Source: Agromyces flavus
GTDB taxonomy: Bacteria; Actinomycetota; Actinomycetes; Actinomycetales; Microbacteriaceae
DNA: 64,000 nucleotides
Reading direction: 5' to 3'
Assembly: GCF_900104685.1 (NCBI RefSeq)
Contig: NZ_LT629755.1
Coordinates: 434,001-498,000, forward strand
Positions 16,726 through 23,403 of the stretch are shown one piece after another. Positions within the stretch are counted from its first letter, which is position 1. Each line of letters opens with the position of its first letter. The translations under genes were made by a program, and so were the position numbers. The notes beneath the pieces are model-generated. The model did no database searches and had not been told where the DNA came from. It was given only the letters and a program-made list of their open reading frames with translations.

Positions 16726-17286
16726 TCACGCGCCGAGCACCTCGTCGGTCGACACGACGCGCGCGAAGCCGCCGCCGTCGAGGTTCACGGCCGTCGCGCG
16801 AGCGAGCTCCGCGGCGGTGAGGCGCATGCCTCCGGGCCCGGCCATGTCGAACGTGTGCGTCGCGTCGATCGGCAGCGTCACGTCGTAGCCCAGGTTGCCC
16901 GCCATCCGGGCAGTGGTCTCGACGCACTGGTTCGTCTGGATGCCGCACACGACGACTTGGCGGATGCCGCGCTCGTCGAGCCATCCGCGCAGGTCGGGCT
17001 CGCCGTAGAACGCCGAGTTGACCTGCTTCGTCACGAAGAGGTCATGGGGTGCCTCGGCAACGACGGGCTTCAGCGCGTTGCCCGGGGTGCCCGGCGCGAG
17101 CGGGGAGCCGGACTCGCGCGAGTCGTGCCGGACGAGCACGATCGGCCGCCCGGCATCCGCCCACGCCTGTACCAACCGGCCGATGTTCGCCTCGGCCTCG
17201 GGATTGTCGCGCTCACCCCAGGCGGGGTCGTCGAACCCCTGCTGCACGTCGATCACGAGGAGGGCGGCGGTGTCGTCGAAGTCCAT
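16726..17286 (-). CDS. Isochorismatase-like cysteine hydrolase
   Basis: A 186-residue protein with the isochorismatase-like catalytic triad: Asp in LLVIDVQQGF (about residue 12), Lys in FVTKQVNSAF (about 89) and Cys in VVVCGIQTNQCVETTARMAG (about 125). Cys presence argues for an amidase/nicotinamidase-like hydrolase and not a true isochorismatase domain lacking it. The substrate is unknown. The start at 17286 is chosen because it gives the conserved family N-terminus; an ORF extending to 17358 adds a low-complexity Gly/Arg stretch. It is divergent from the monooxygenase-oxidase operon starting at 17382. Confidence 0.9.
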   Translation of the reverse strand: MDFDDTAALLVIDVQQGFDDPAWGERDNPEAEANIGRLVQAWADAGRPIVLVRHDSRESGSPLAPGTPGNALKPVVAEAPHDLFVTKQVNSAFYGEPDLRGWLDERGIRQVVVCGIQTNQCVETTARMAGNLGYDVTLPIDATHTFDMAGPGGMRLTAAELARATAVNLDGGGFARVVSTDEVLGA

Positions 17287-17381
17287 GCGTCCATCGTCGC
17301 GCGGCGGGGTGGCCGGGCCGCCGGCACCGGCTGCCATTCCTCCGCGTCGGGCTGCCAACGGGGGCGGGTACGGTGGTGCGG

Positions 17382-17693
17382 GTGATCCTCGAGCACGCCG
17401 TCCTCCCCGTCGTCGCCGGCCGCGAAGCCGAGTTCGAGCGCGCCTTCGCCGAGGCGAAGGCGATCATCGCGTCGATGCCCGGCTTCGTCGACCTCTCGCT
17501 GTCCCGATCGGCGGAGACGCCGAACACCTACCTGCTGCTCGTGCACTGGGAGCGGATCGAGGACCACGACCCCGGCTTCCGCGGGTCGGCGGAGTACGCG
17601 CGATGGCGTGAGCTGCTGCACGGGTTCTACGAGCCGTTCCCGGTGGTGGAGCACTTCCGCGAGGTCCTTGCGGTCGCTGGAGGCGCACGATGA
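17382..17693 (+). CDS. Antibiotic biosynthesis monooxygenase (ABM) domain protein
   Basis: A 103-residue ferredoxin-like dimeric alpha+beta barrel protein: ILEHAVLPVVAGREAEFERAF, PGFVDLSLSRSAETPNTYLLLVHW (read as two adjoining strands) and the C-terminal AEYARWRELLHGFYEPFPVVEHF. ABM proteins include quinol and heme oxygenases, but many are of unknown role; no heme ligand can be assigned. GTG 17382 is chosen because TACGGT at 17369-17374 is 7 nt upstream, which fits leaderless initiation and gives the conserved N-terminus. The ATGA overlap with the downstream oxidase suggests a joint function. Confidence 0.85.
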   Translation: MILEHAVLPVVAGREAEFERAFAEAKAIIASMPGFVDLSLSRSAETPNTYLLLVHWERIEDHDPGFRGSAEYARWRELLHGFYEPFPVVEHFREVLAVAGGAR

Positions 17694-18865
17694 GCCCGGT
17701 GACGCAGGTCGAGACGGTCGTCATCGGCGGGGGCGCCATGGGCGCCGCGACGGCGTGGCAGCTCGCCCGCCGCGGGCGCGAGGTCGCGCTGCTCGAGCGG
17801 TACGAGCCCGGTCACCGCAACGGCGCCTCGCACGGCGCCTCGCGCAACTTCAACGTCGCCTACGCCGACCCGGTCTACGTGCGGATGCTCGTCGAGGCGC
17901 TGCCGCTCTGGCGCGAACTCGAGGCGGAGTCGGCCACGTCGCTGCTCGACCTCGTCGGCGTCGCCAACCACGGTCGGGCGGCGCAGTTCGACGCGGTCCA
18001 CGCGGCGCTCGCGGCGGCCGGCATCCCGGCCGAGTTCCTGCCCGTCGACGAGGCCGCGCGGAGGTGGCCCGGCATCCGCTGGGACACTCGCGTGCTGTTC
18101 AACGCGCAGGCCGGCCGGGTGAATGCGGATGCCACGATCGCCGCGTTGCACGAGACGGCGGCGTCCGCCGGCGCCGACGTACGGCATCGCACGCGGGCCA
18201 CGCGCATCGAGCCGCTCGGCGATCAGCGGGTGCGCGTGGCATCCGTCACCGACGACGGAGTCGAGGAGGTGTTCGAGGCGCGCACCGCGGTGGTCACCCT
18301 CGGCGCCTGGACCACCAAGCTGGTCGGCGGGCTCGCGTTGCCGCGGCTCGTCGTCACGCAGGAGCAGCCCGCGCACTTCGCCGTGCGCGACGACGCGATC
18401 GAGTGGCCGAGCTACAACCACTTCCCCGGTCCGGCCGACGCCGGGTACGAATACTGGCGCTCGCCGGTGTACGGCATGCTGACGCCGGGCGAGGGCGTCA
18501 AGGCCGGATGGCACGGCGTCGGCCCCGTCGTCGACCCCGACGCGCGCGACTTCCTGCCTAGGCCCGACCAGCTCGCCGACCTGCAGCGGTACGCCCGCGA
18601 CTGGTTGCCCGGGGTCGATGCCGACGCGGTGACGCCGATCAGCTGCACGTACACGACGACGCCCGACGAGCACTTCGTCCTCGACCGCGTCGGGCCCATC
18701 GTCGTCGGTGCGGGGTTCTCGGGGCACGGGTTCAAGTTCACGCCCGTCGTCGGGCGGATCCTCGCGGACCTCGCCGACGGCAGGGGCCCGGCGCCCGAGC
18801 GCTTCGCGGCCGACCGGGTGATCGCGGCCGCGGGCGGATCGCCCACAGGCCTCGCCGGGCGCTGA
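17690..18865 (+). CDS. solA: FAD-dependent N-methyl amino acid oxidase (SolA/MTOX-like)
   Basis: A 391-residue flavoprotein with dinucleotide-binding motif VVIGGGAMGAATAWQL (about 10-25), the ERYEPGHRNGASHGASRNF FAD loop typical of monomeric sarcosine / N-methyltryptophan oxidases, TLGAWTTKL, and SCTYTTTPDEHFVLDRV near 317-333, where the Cys (about 318) is in the position that carries covalent FAD in this family. It probably demethylates an N-methyl amino acid, giving formaldehyde and hydrogen peroxide. It overlaps the ABM gene by 4 nt. The exact substrate (N-methyltryptophan, sarcosine or other) is inferred from family only. Confidence 0.88.
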   Translation: MSPVTQVETVVIGGGAMGAATAWQLARRGREVALLERYEPGHRNGASHGASRNFNVAYADPVYVRMLVEALPLWRELEAESATSLLDLVGVANHGRAAQFDAVHAALAAAGIPAEFLPVDEAARRWPGIRWDTRVLFNAQAGRVNADATIAALHETAASAGADVRHRTRATRIEPLGDQRVRVASVTDDGVEEVFEARTAVVTLGAWTTKLVGGLALPRLVVTQEQPAHFAVRDDAIEWPSYNHFPGPADAGYEYWRSPVYGMLTPGEGVKAGWHGVGPVVDPDARDFLPRPDQLADLQRYARDWLPGVDADAVTPISCTYTTTPDEHFVLDRVGPIVVGAGFSGHGFKFTPVVGRILADLADGRGPAPERFAADRVIAAAGGSPTGLAGR

Positions 18866-18899
18866 TCGGCGCGTTCGCGACATCCGCTCGGCGAACTTC

Positions 18900-18972
18900 G
18901 TTTCAGGAGAATGGAGGCTGATCAGGATGAATCCGGCGATCCGGTCCTGAACCGCTTCCGTTCTCCTGAAAC
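18900..18972. repeat. Inverted repeat with 12-bp perfect arms
   Basis: GTTTCAGGAGAA at 18900-18911 is matched by TTCTCCTGAAAC at 18961-18972, with GGA/TCC pairing continuing inward after one mismatch. The 49-nt loop has further short complementary words (ATCCGG/CCGGAT-like). It lies 35 nt after the solA-like stop. Its AT content and form are unlike a simple terminator; it looks like an extragenic palindromic element. Confidence 0.6.
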
Positions 18973-18983
18973 CGGTGCGTGGT

Positions 18984-19011
18984 GCGGATGTCGCGGCGGC
19001 GCGACATCCGC
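18984..19011. terminator. Perfect 12-bp hairpin downstream of solA-like gene
   Basis: GCGGATGTCGCG at 18984-18995 pairs perfectly with CGCGACATCCGC at 19000-19011 over a 4-nt GCGG loop. It lies between the solA-like gene and the promoter/riboswitch of the sugE-like gene, where a terminator would insulate the two. The same word CGCGACATCCGCT also occurs singly at about 18876. Confidence 0.6.
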
Positions 19012-19044
19012 TCGGCTGCACAGGGCGTGATCAGGCCCGCTTGC

Positions 19045-19050
19045 TAGCCT
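19045..19050 (+). promoter_or_regulatory. -10 element for riboswitch-sugE transcript
   Basis: TAGCCT at 19045-19050 is a TANNNT -10 hexamer about 26 nt before the riboswitch aptamer; transcription would begin near 19057. No good -35 match is seen. Confidence 0.5.
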
Positions 19051-19075
19051 GAGGGCAGGTCGCCGGAGGGCGGCC

Positions 19076-19116
19076 CCGGACGAGGGAACCCAGTACCCGG
19101 AAGGCGACAAGACTGG
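19076..19116 (+). promoter_or_regulatory. Guanidine-III (ykkC-III) riboswitch aptamer
   Basis: The stretch contains the conserved ykkC-III blocks in order: CCGGACGAGG (19076-19085), GTACCCGG (19093-19100) and GACAAGAC (19106-19113). P1 is CCGG 19076-19079 with CCGG 19097-19100; a pseudoknot pairs CCAGT 19090-19094 with ACTGG 19112-19116. These are the features of the guanidinium-binding class III aptamer known from actinobacteria such as Thermobifida fusca. The aptamer ends 3 nt before the AAGGAG ribosome binding site of the SugE-like exporter gene (19120-19125), suggesting that folding upon guanidine binding frees or positions that site. Confidence 0.9.
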
Positions 19117-19132
19117 CCGAAGGAGTGCCGTC

Positions 19133-19462
19133 ATGTCGTGGGTCGTCCTCATCCTCTCCGGTGTGCTCGAGGCCGTGTGGGCTACCGCACTCGGCAAGTC
19201 CGAGGGCTTCACCAAGCTGTGGCCGTCGGTCGTGTTCGGCGTCGCGCTCGTCGTGTCGATGGGCGGACTCGCGTGGGCGATGCGCGACATCCCCGTCGGC
19301 ACCGCCTACGCGGTGTGGGTCGGCATCGGCGCGGCGCTCACGGTGATCTGGGCCATGGTCATGGGCGACACGGATGTCTCGTGGGCGCGCCTCGCGCTCA
19401 TCGCCGGGCTCGTGGGCTGCGTCGTCGGGCTCAAGCTCGTGGACGGCGGCGCCGGCCACTGA
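19133..19462 (+). CDS. sugE: SMR family guanidinium exporter (SugE/Gdx type)
   Basis: A 109-residue four-helix small multidrug resistance protein with the essential membrane Glu at residue 13 (GVLEAVWATALG) and the Gdx/SugE-type WAMRDIPVGTAYAVWVGIGA segment. SMR proteins work as antiparallel dimers; the Gdx subgroup exchanges guanidinium for protons. The substrate assignment is much strengthened by the guanidine-III riboswitch immediately upstream. AAGGAG at 19120-19125 is well placed for ATG 19133. It is probably monocistronic: a palindromic repeat and an independent promoter region follow. Confidence 0.93.
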   Translation: MSWVVLILSGVLEAVWATALGKSEGFTKLWPSVVFGVALVVSMGGLAWAMRDIPVGTAYAVWVGIGAALTVIWAMVMGDTDVSWARLALIAGLVGCVVGLKLVDGGAGH

Positions 19463-19600
19463 CGCGGCCGCCCCCCCGCGCCGCACATCCTCCGGTGACG
19501 AGTACGTGTCATCTGCACCGCTCGGTGCCCCTTGCGGTGCGGATGGCATGCACTCGTCCGCCGTGCGGCCGCGGGCCGCGCCATCCGCCCCGCCCCTGCC

Positions 19601-19664
19601 CGGCGAGGGTATGCGGAATGTCGTCGGACGCCGCTCGCCGGCGTCGTTCGGCATACCCTCGCCG
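19601..19664. repeat. Palindromic repeat family 1, solo copy A
   Basis: CGGCGAGGGTATGC at 19601-19614 is perfectly complementary to GCATACCCTCGCCG at 19651-19664, and weaker pairing continues inward (GGAATGTCG with CGTTCG). The arms share GAGNGTATGCNGAA with two copies at 32457 and 33563. It lies in the 297-bp gap between the sugE-like gene and the XRE operon. It may also terminate the sugE transcript. Confidence 0.75.
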
Positions 19665-19688
19665 CGGATCGAGGAAGCATCGGTGTAA

Positions 19689-19742
19689 AGAATGCTTGAC
19701 ACGATGTGCAGAATGATTGACACTGGGCATGTCAAACATTCT
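19689..19742. promoter_or_regulatory. Three-site operator upstream of the XRE operon
   Basis: The 13-mer AGAATGNTTGACA occurs at 19689-19701 and 19710-19722, with a reverse copy TGTCAAACATTCT at 19730-19742. The first two are 21 bp apart (two turns) and the last two form a near-palindrome around CTGGGCA. The region is AT-rich and carries TTGACA words that may double as -35 boxes. It lies just before the gene pair encoding a membrane protein and an XRE regulator, the likely binder. Confidence 0.75.
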
Positions 19743-19759
19743 TCACATCGGAGGTCGGG

Positions 19760-20191
19760 ATGTCGTACGAGGAGAAGGGGACGTGGCTGTACCTGGTCGT
19801 CGCCGTCGTCGGCTACGCCGTGTACCTCTCGCTGGTGCTGCCCCAGGTGACCGGAGGCACTCCGGTCGGCGACGTCGACTACGTGCCGATCATGCTCTGG
19901 ACCATCGGCGGGGCGATCGTCGCGACGATCGTGCTGCGCATCCTGGTCGAGATCGTGTTCCCGAGCGAGAGCACCAAGGGCGACGTGCGCGACAGGGAGA
20001 TCGACCGGCTCGGCACCCGCGTCGGAAGCTCCTTCGTCGTGATCGGCGCGCTCGGGGCGCTGGTGCTCGCCATGCTCGAGGCCGAGTGGTTCTGGATCGC
20101 CAACGTGATCTACCTGTGCTTCGTGCTCTCGGCTCTGCTCGAGAGCATCACGCGGCTCGTCGCCTACCGCAGGGGGGTGCCGGCGTGGTGA
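19760..20191 (+). CDS. Four-segment membrane protein, function unknown
   Basis: A 143-residue protein with four hydrophobic segments (about 9-29, 44-64, 89-107 and 112-130). I do not recognise a named domain, though the pattern resembles membrane proteins paired with YozG-type HTH regulators. GGAGG lies 7-8 nt upstream of the ATG. Its TGA overlaps the GTG of the HTH gene (GTGA) and all four genes 19760-22426 overlap by 4 nt, so they form one operon controlled from the operator at 19689-19742. It may sense or modify the signal for the HTH partner, but that is a guess. Confidence 0.8.
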   Translation: MSYEEKGTWLYLVVAVVGYAVYLSLVLPQVTGGTPVGDVDYVPIMLWTIGGAIVATIVLRILVEIVFPSESTKGDVRDREIDRLGTRVGSSFVVIGALGALVLAMLEAEWFWIANVIYLCFVLSALLESITRLVAYRRGVPAW

Positions 20192-20412
20192 AGCCGACGC
20201 GCGTGACGAACGACATCCGTGCGCTGCGCTTCCGCCACGGCGAGATGACCCAGGCCGAGCTCGCGCAGCGACTCGGAGTCACGCGCCAGACCGTCATCGC
20301 GATCGAGCAGGGGCGCTACTCGCCGTCGCTCGAGGTGGCCTTCCAGATCGCGCGGGTGTTCGGGGTCCCGCTCGACGACGTCTTCCAGTACCCCGAGACG
20401 GAGGCATCATGA
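20188..20412 (+). CDS. Small XRE-family transcriptional regulator (YozG-like)
   Basis: A 74-residue protein consisting almost only of a helix-turn-helix: ALRFRHGEMTQAELAQRLGV, RQTVIAIEQGRYSPSLEVAF and ARVFGVPLDDVFQYPE. The RQTVIAIEQGRYSPSL form is typical of single-domain regulators encoded next to small membrane proteins. It has no ligand-binding domain, so signal sensing would be by the membrane partner or another factor. GTG 20188 overlaps the upstream stop. It is the best candidate for binding the AGAATGNTTGACA sites upstream of its own operon. Confidence 0.92.
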   Translation: MKPTRVTNDIRALRFRHGEMTQAELAQRLGVTRQTVIAIEQGRYSPSLEVAFQIARVFGVPLDDVFQYPETEAS

Positions 20413-21401
20413 GGGTCGCACTCGCGGAGCGGTACGGACCGCCCGAGGTCGCCGCGGTCGCGACCCGGCCGCTGCCGGAACCGGGCCCGGGGGAGCTTCG
20501 CGTCCGCGTGCTCGCCGCGTCGGTCGGAGCTGCCGACGGCGCCTGGCGCTCGGGCCGGCCCTGGTTCGCGCGACTCGCGTTCGGGTTGCGCCGCCCGCGG
20601 AATCCGGTCATGGGATCCGACTTCGCGGGCCTCGTCGACGCCGTCGGCCCGGGTGCGACGCGCTTCGCGATCGGTGACCGCGTCTTCGGCGCGACGGGCG
20701 CCGCGGGTGGAGCGCACGCCGAGTTCGTCGTGGTGGGCGAGAACGGCGCGATCGCCCGGCTGCCCCAGGGCGTGTCGTGGTCGGATGCCGCGGCCCTCTG
20801 CGACGGCGCCATGACCGCGCTCCCCTTCCTCCGTGACGGCGGGCACGTCGGGCCGGGCATGCGCGTGCTGGTCAACGGGGCGGCGGGAAGCGTCGGGGGT
20901 GCTGCGGTGCAGCTCGGCCGTCACCTGGGCGCCGAGGTCACCGGCGTGTGCTCGACCGCGCACCTCGAGCACGTGCGTGCACTGGGCGCCCGGCATGTCG
21001 TGGATCGCACGCAGGTCGACCCGATGCGCACCGGCGAGCGCTACGACGTCGTCTTCGACGCGGCCGGCAAGAGCACGTACCGTCGCGCTCGCCGGGCTCT
21101 GGTCGACGGCGGCGTGTACCTCACCACCGTCCCGTCGTGGGCGGTCATGCTGCAGCAGCTCACCTCCCGCCTCGGCCGCACACGGGCCGTGATCATGTTC
21201 ACGGGCCTCCGCAGCGACGACGCGAAGCGGCCCGATCTCGACGAGCTCGCCGCGCTCGCCGCGGCCGGCGTGATCCGGCCCGCGATCGATCGCGTGCTGC
21301 CGATCGACCGCATCGCCGAGGCCTACGAGATCGTCGACACCGGACACAAGCGCGGCAGCGTCGTCGTGACGCCCTCCGCGGAGGCAGGAGGGGAACGATG
21401 A
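20409..21401 (+). CDS. NAD(P)-dependent medium-chain dehydrogenase (quinone-reductase type), first of tandem pair
   Basis: A 330-residue MDR-superfamily oxidoreductase: GroES-like N-terminal half (PLPEPGPGELRVRVLAASV, NPVMGSDFAGLVDAVG, FAIGDRVFG), then the Rossmann half with VLVNGAAGSVGGAAVQLGRHLGAEVTGV (quoted as one cofactor-binding stretch in parts) and DVVFDAAGKSTY. Catalytic and structural zinc ligands are absent, so it belongs to the quinone oxidoreductase/NADP-reductase type. It overlaps the XRE gene by 4 nt and the next dehydrogenase by 4 nt. The substrate is unknown; operon context suggests an inducible reductase. Confidence 0.88.
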   Translation: MRVALAERYGPPEVAAVATRPLPEPGPGELRVRVLAASVGAADGAWRSGRPWFARLAFGLRRPRNPVMGSDFAGLVDAVGPGATRFAIGDRVFGATGAAGGAHAEFVVVGENGAIARLPQGVSWSDAAALCDGAMTALPFLRDGGHVGPGMRVLVNGAAGSVGGAAVQLGRHLGAEVTGVCSTAHLEHVRALGARHVVDRTQVDPMRTGERYDVVFDAAGKSTYRRARRALVDGGVYLTTVPSWAVMLQQLTSRLGRTRAVIMFTGLRSDDAKRPDLDELAALAAAGVIRPAIDRVLPIDRIAEAYEIVDTGHKRGSVVVTPSAEAGGER

Positions 21402-22426
21402 GAGCCGTCGTCCAGGAGGGATACGGCGGACCCGAGGTGATCCGTGTGGCCGAGGTGCCCGAGCCGGTGCCGGGCCCGCGCGATGCCGCCATCCGCGTCC
21501 ACGCGGCCGGCGTGCACGCGGGCGACGTGCGCATCATGCGCGGCGAGCCGCTCATGATCCGTGCGGTGTTCGGACGTCGGAGGCCGCGCAAGCCCGTGAT
21601 CGGCCGCGACGTGGTCGGCACGGTGGTCGCCGTCGGGTCCGAGGTGGACGGGTTCGCGGTCGGCGATCGGGTGTTCACCGAGGCCGACCAGGGCGGGTTC
21701 GCCGAGGTCGTCGTGGTCGACGCGCCGCACGTCCGGCGCGCGCCTGCGAACCTCGACGACGAGCATGCCGCGGTCATCCCGGTCTCGGGAACCACGGCGC
21801 TGCAGGGCCTCCGGCTCGCGAAGGCCGCCGCGGGCGACCGCGTGCTCGTCATCGGTGCGTCCGGCGGGGTCGGCACATACACCGTGCAGCTCGCCGCGGG
21901 CCTCGGCGCCGAGGTGACGGGGGTCGCGAGCGCTGCGAAGGCCGACCATGTCCGCGCGGCCGGCGCGACCCACGTCATCGACTACCGGACGACCGATGTC
22001 ACCGAGCAGGGCGAGCGCTACGACGTCGTGTTCGACCTGGTGGGCGACCACCCGCTGCGGGCGATGCGCCGCATCCTCGCCCCGCACGGCACACTCGTGC
22101 TCTCGTCGGGCGGCGGCACACGCGTGCTCGGCCCGCTCGGGCGCATCGTCCGGGCCTCGCTGCTCGACCTGTTCACACGACAGCGGCTCCGGCCGCTCGC
22201 GGCGCGACGCGACGGCGACGACCTCGACGAACTCCGCCGGCTGGCCGAGGAGGGCACGCTGCGCCCGGTCGTCGATCGGGTCATGCCCATCGACCGGGCG
22301 GCCGACGCGCTCGCCCTGCTCGAGTCGGGCGCCGTGCGCGGCAAAATCGCCCTGCGGGGATTCGATCACCCCGGGCCCGCCGCGGCCGCGGACCATGCCG
22401 TTCAGCCGAGCAGCACGGCCCCGTAG
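21398..22426 (+). CDS. NAD(P)-dependent medium-chain dehydrogenase, second of tandem pair
   Basis: A 342-residue MDR oxidoreductase clearly related to the gene before it: the shared FGxRRPRxPVxGxD block, GDRVLVIGASGGVGTYTVQL cofactor loop, GERYDVVFD, and the C-terminal RPVVDRVMPIDRAADALALL. Zinc ligands are absent. The pair probably arose by tandem duplication and divergence. ATG 21398 overlaps the preceding TGA, with GGAGGGG just upstream. Its last 25 nt overlap the 3' end of the convergent yeiH-like gene, so the two mRNAs are antisense at their ends. Confidence 0.88.
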   Translation: MRAVVQEGYGGPEVIRVAEVPEPVPGPRDAAIRVHAAGVHAGDVRIMRGEPLMIRAVFGRRRPRKPVIGRDVVGTVVAVGSEVDGFAVGDRVFTEADQGGFAEVVVVDAPHVRRAPANLDDEHAAVIPVSGTTALQGLRLAKAAAGDRVLVIGASGGVGTYTVQLAAGLGAEVTGVASAAKADHVRAAGATHVIDYRTTDVTEQGERYDVVFDLVGDHPLRAMRRILAPHGTLVLSSGGGTRVLGPLGRIVRASLLDLFTRQRLRPLAARRDGDDLDELRRLAEEGTLRPVVDRVMPIDRAADALALLESGAVRGKIALRGFDHPGPAAAADHAVQPSSTAP

Positions 22427-23403
22427 GCCAGCGCGGCGACCAGCACCCACGACACGAGACCGACGGCGGCCGCTCGCCAGCCGGTGTGCAGCAGCGCGGC
22501 AACGCGCACCGACGTGCCGAGCGCGAACAGTGCCATGGCGAGCAGCGTCGTCTGCGCGACATCGGCCGCGACCAGCACGGACTCGGGTACGGCGACGAAC
22601 GTGCGGACGAGCACCGCAGCGAGGAAGCCCGCGATGAAGAGCGGCACGATCGCCGGACGCGGCCCCGCGCCATCCGTCGACCGCCGTCGTTCGAGGCCCG
22701 CCGCGATGGCGACCATGGGCGCCAGCAGGAGCACGCGCGTGAGCTTCACGACGACGGCCACCGCGAGCGCGGCCGTGCCGGCGACCTGCGCGGTCGCCAC
22801 CACCTGGCCGACGTCGTGCACTCCGGCACCGACCCAGTGGCCGAACCCCGTGGCGGTGAGCCCGAGCGGATGCCACAACGCAGGCAGGACGGCGATGGCG
22901 AGCGTGCCACACAGCGTGACGAGCGCCACCGGGTGCGCCTGCTCCTCGTCGCGGGCGCGCGTCGCCGCGGCCATCGCGCCGATGGCCGACGCCCCGCAGA
23001 TCGCGAATCCGCTCGCGACGAGCAGCGGCTCGCGCCCGGGCAGGCCGACGGCGCGACCGAGCGCCCAGGTGCCCGCGAAGGCGAGCACCACGACCGCGAC
23101 CGTGGTCGCGATCGTCACCCAGCCGAGCCCGGCGATGTCGGCGAGGCTGAGCTTGAGCCCGAGCAGCACGATGCCGGTCCGGAGCAGCGTGCGTGCGGAG
23201 AACGCGAGTCCGGGCCGCAGCGGACCGTCCAAGGCCACCCTCGCGCGCGGTACCTGGGCCGTGGCGATCCCCACCGCGACGGCGACCGTGAGCAGGGGGA
23301 CGGCCGGGACGAGCAGGTGCACGCCCCATGCGAGCGCCGCGGCCGTCGCGGTGACGGCGAGTCCCGGCATCCGCTCGGCCCATCGCTCGCGGAACGCGCT
23401 CAT
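22402..23403 (-). CDS. YeiH/UPF0324 family membrane protein (putative anion exporter)
   Basis: A 333-residue protein with about ten hydrophobic segments. It shows UPF0324/YeiH landmarks: RTGIVLLGLKLSLADI, VASGFAICGASAIGAMA, HWVGAGVHDVGQVVATA and VKLTRVLLLAPMV. The family is annotated as putative sulfate or other anion exporters; experimental support is thin. Its ATG overlaps the stop of the upstream PMT gene by 4 nt. This coupling to a protein mannosyltransferase is unusual and functionally unexplained. Confidence 0.88.
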   Translation of the reverse strand: MSAFRERWAERMPGLAVTATAAALAWGVHLLVPAVPLLTVAVAVGIATAQVPRARVALDGPLRPGLAFSARTLLRTGIVLLGLKLSLADIAGLGWVTIATTVAVVVLAFAGTWALGRAVGLPGREPLLVASGFAICGASAIGAMAAATRARDEEQAHPVALVTLCGTLAIAVLPALWHPLGLTATGFGHWVGAGVHDVGQVVATAQVAGTAALAVAVVVKLTRVLLLAPMVAIAAGLERRRSTDGAGPRPAIVPLFIAGFLAAVLVRTFVAVPESVLVAADVAQTTLLAMALFALGTSVRVAALLHTGWRAAAVGLVSWVLVAALAYGAVLLG

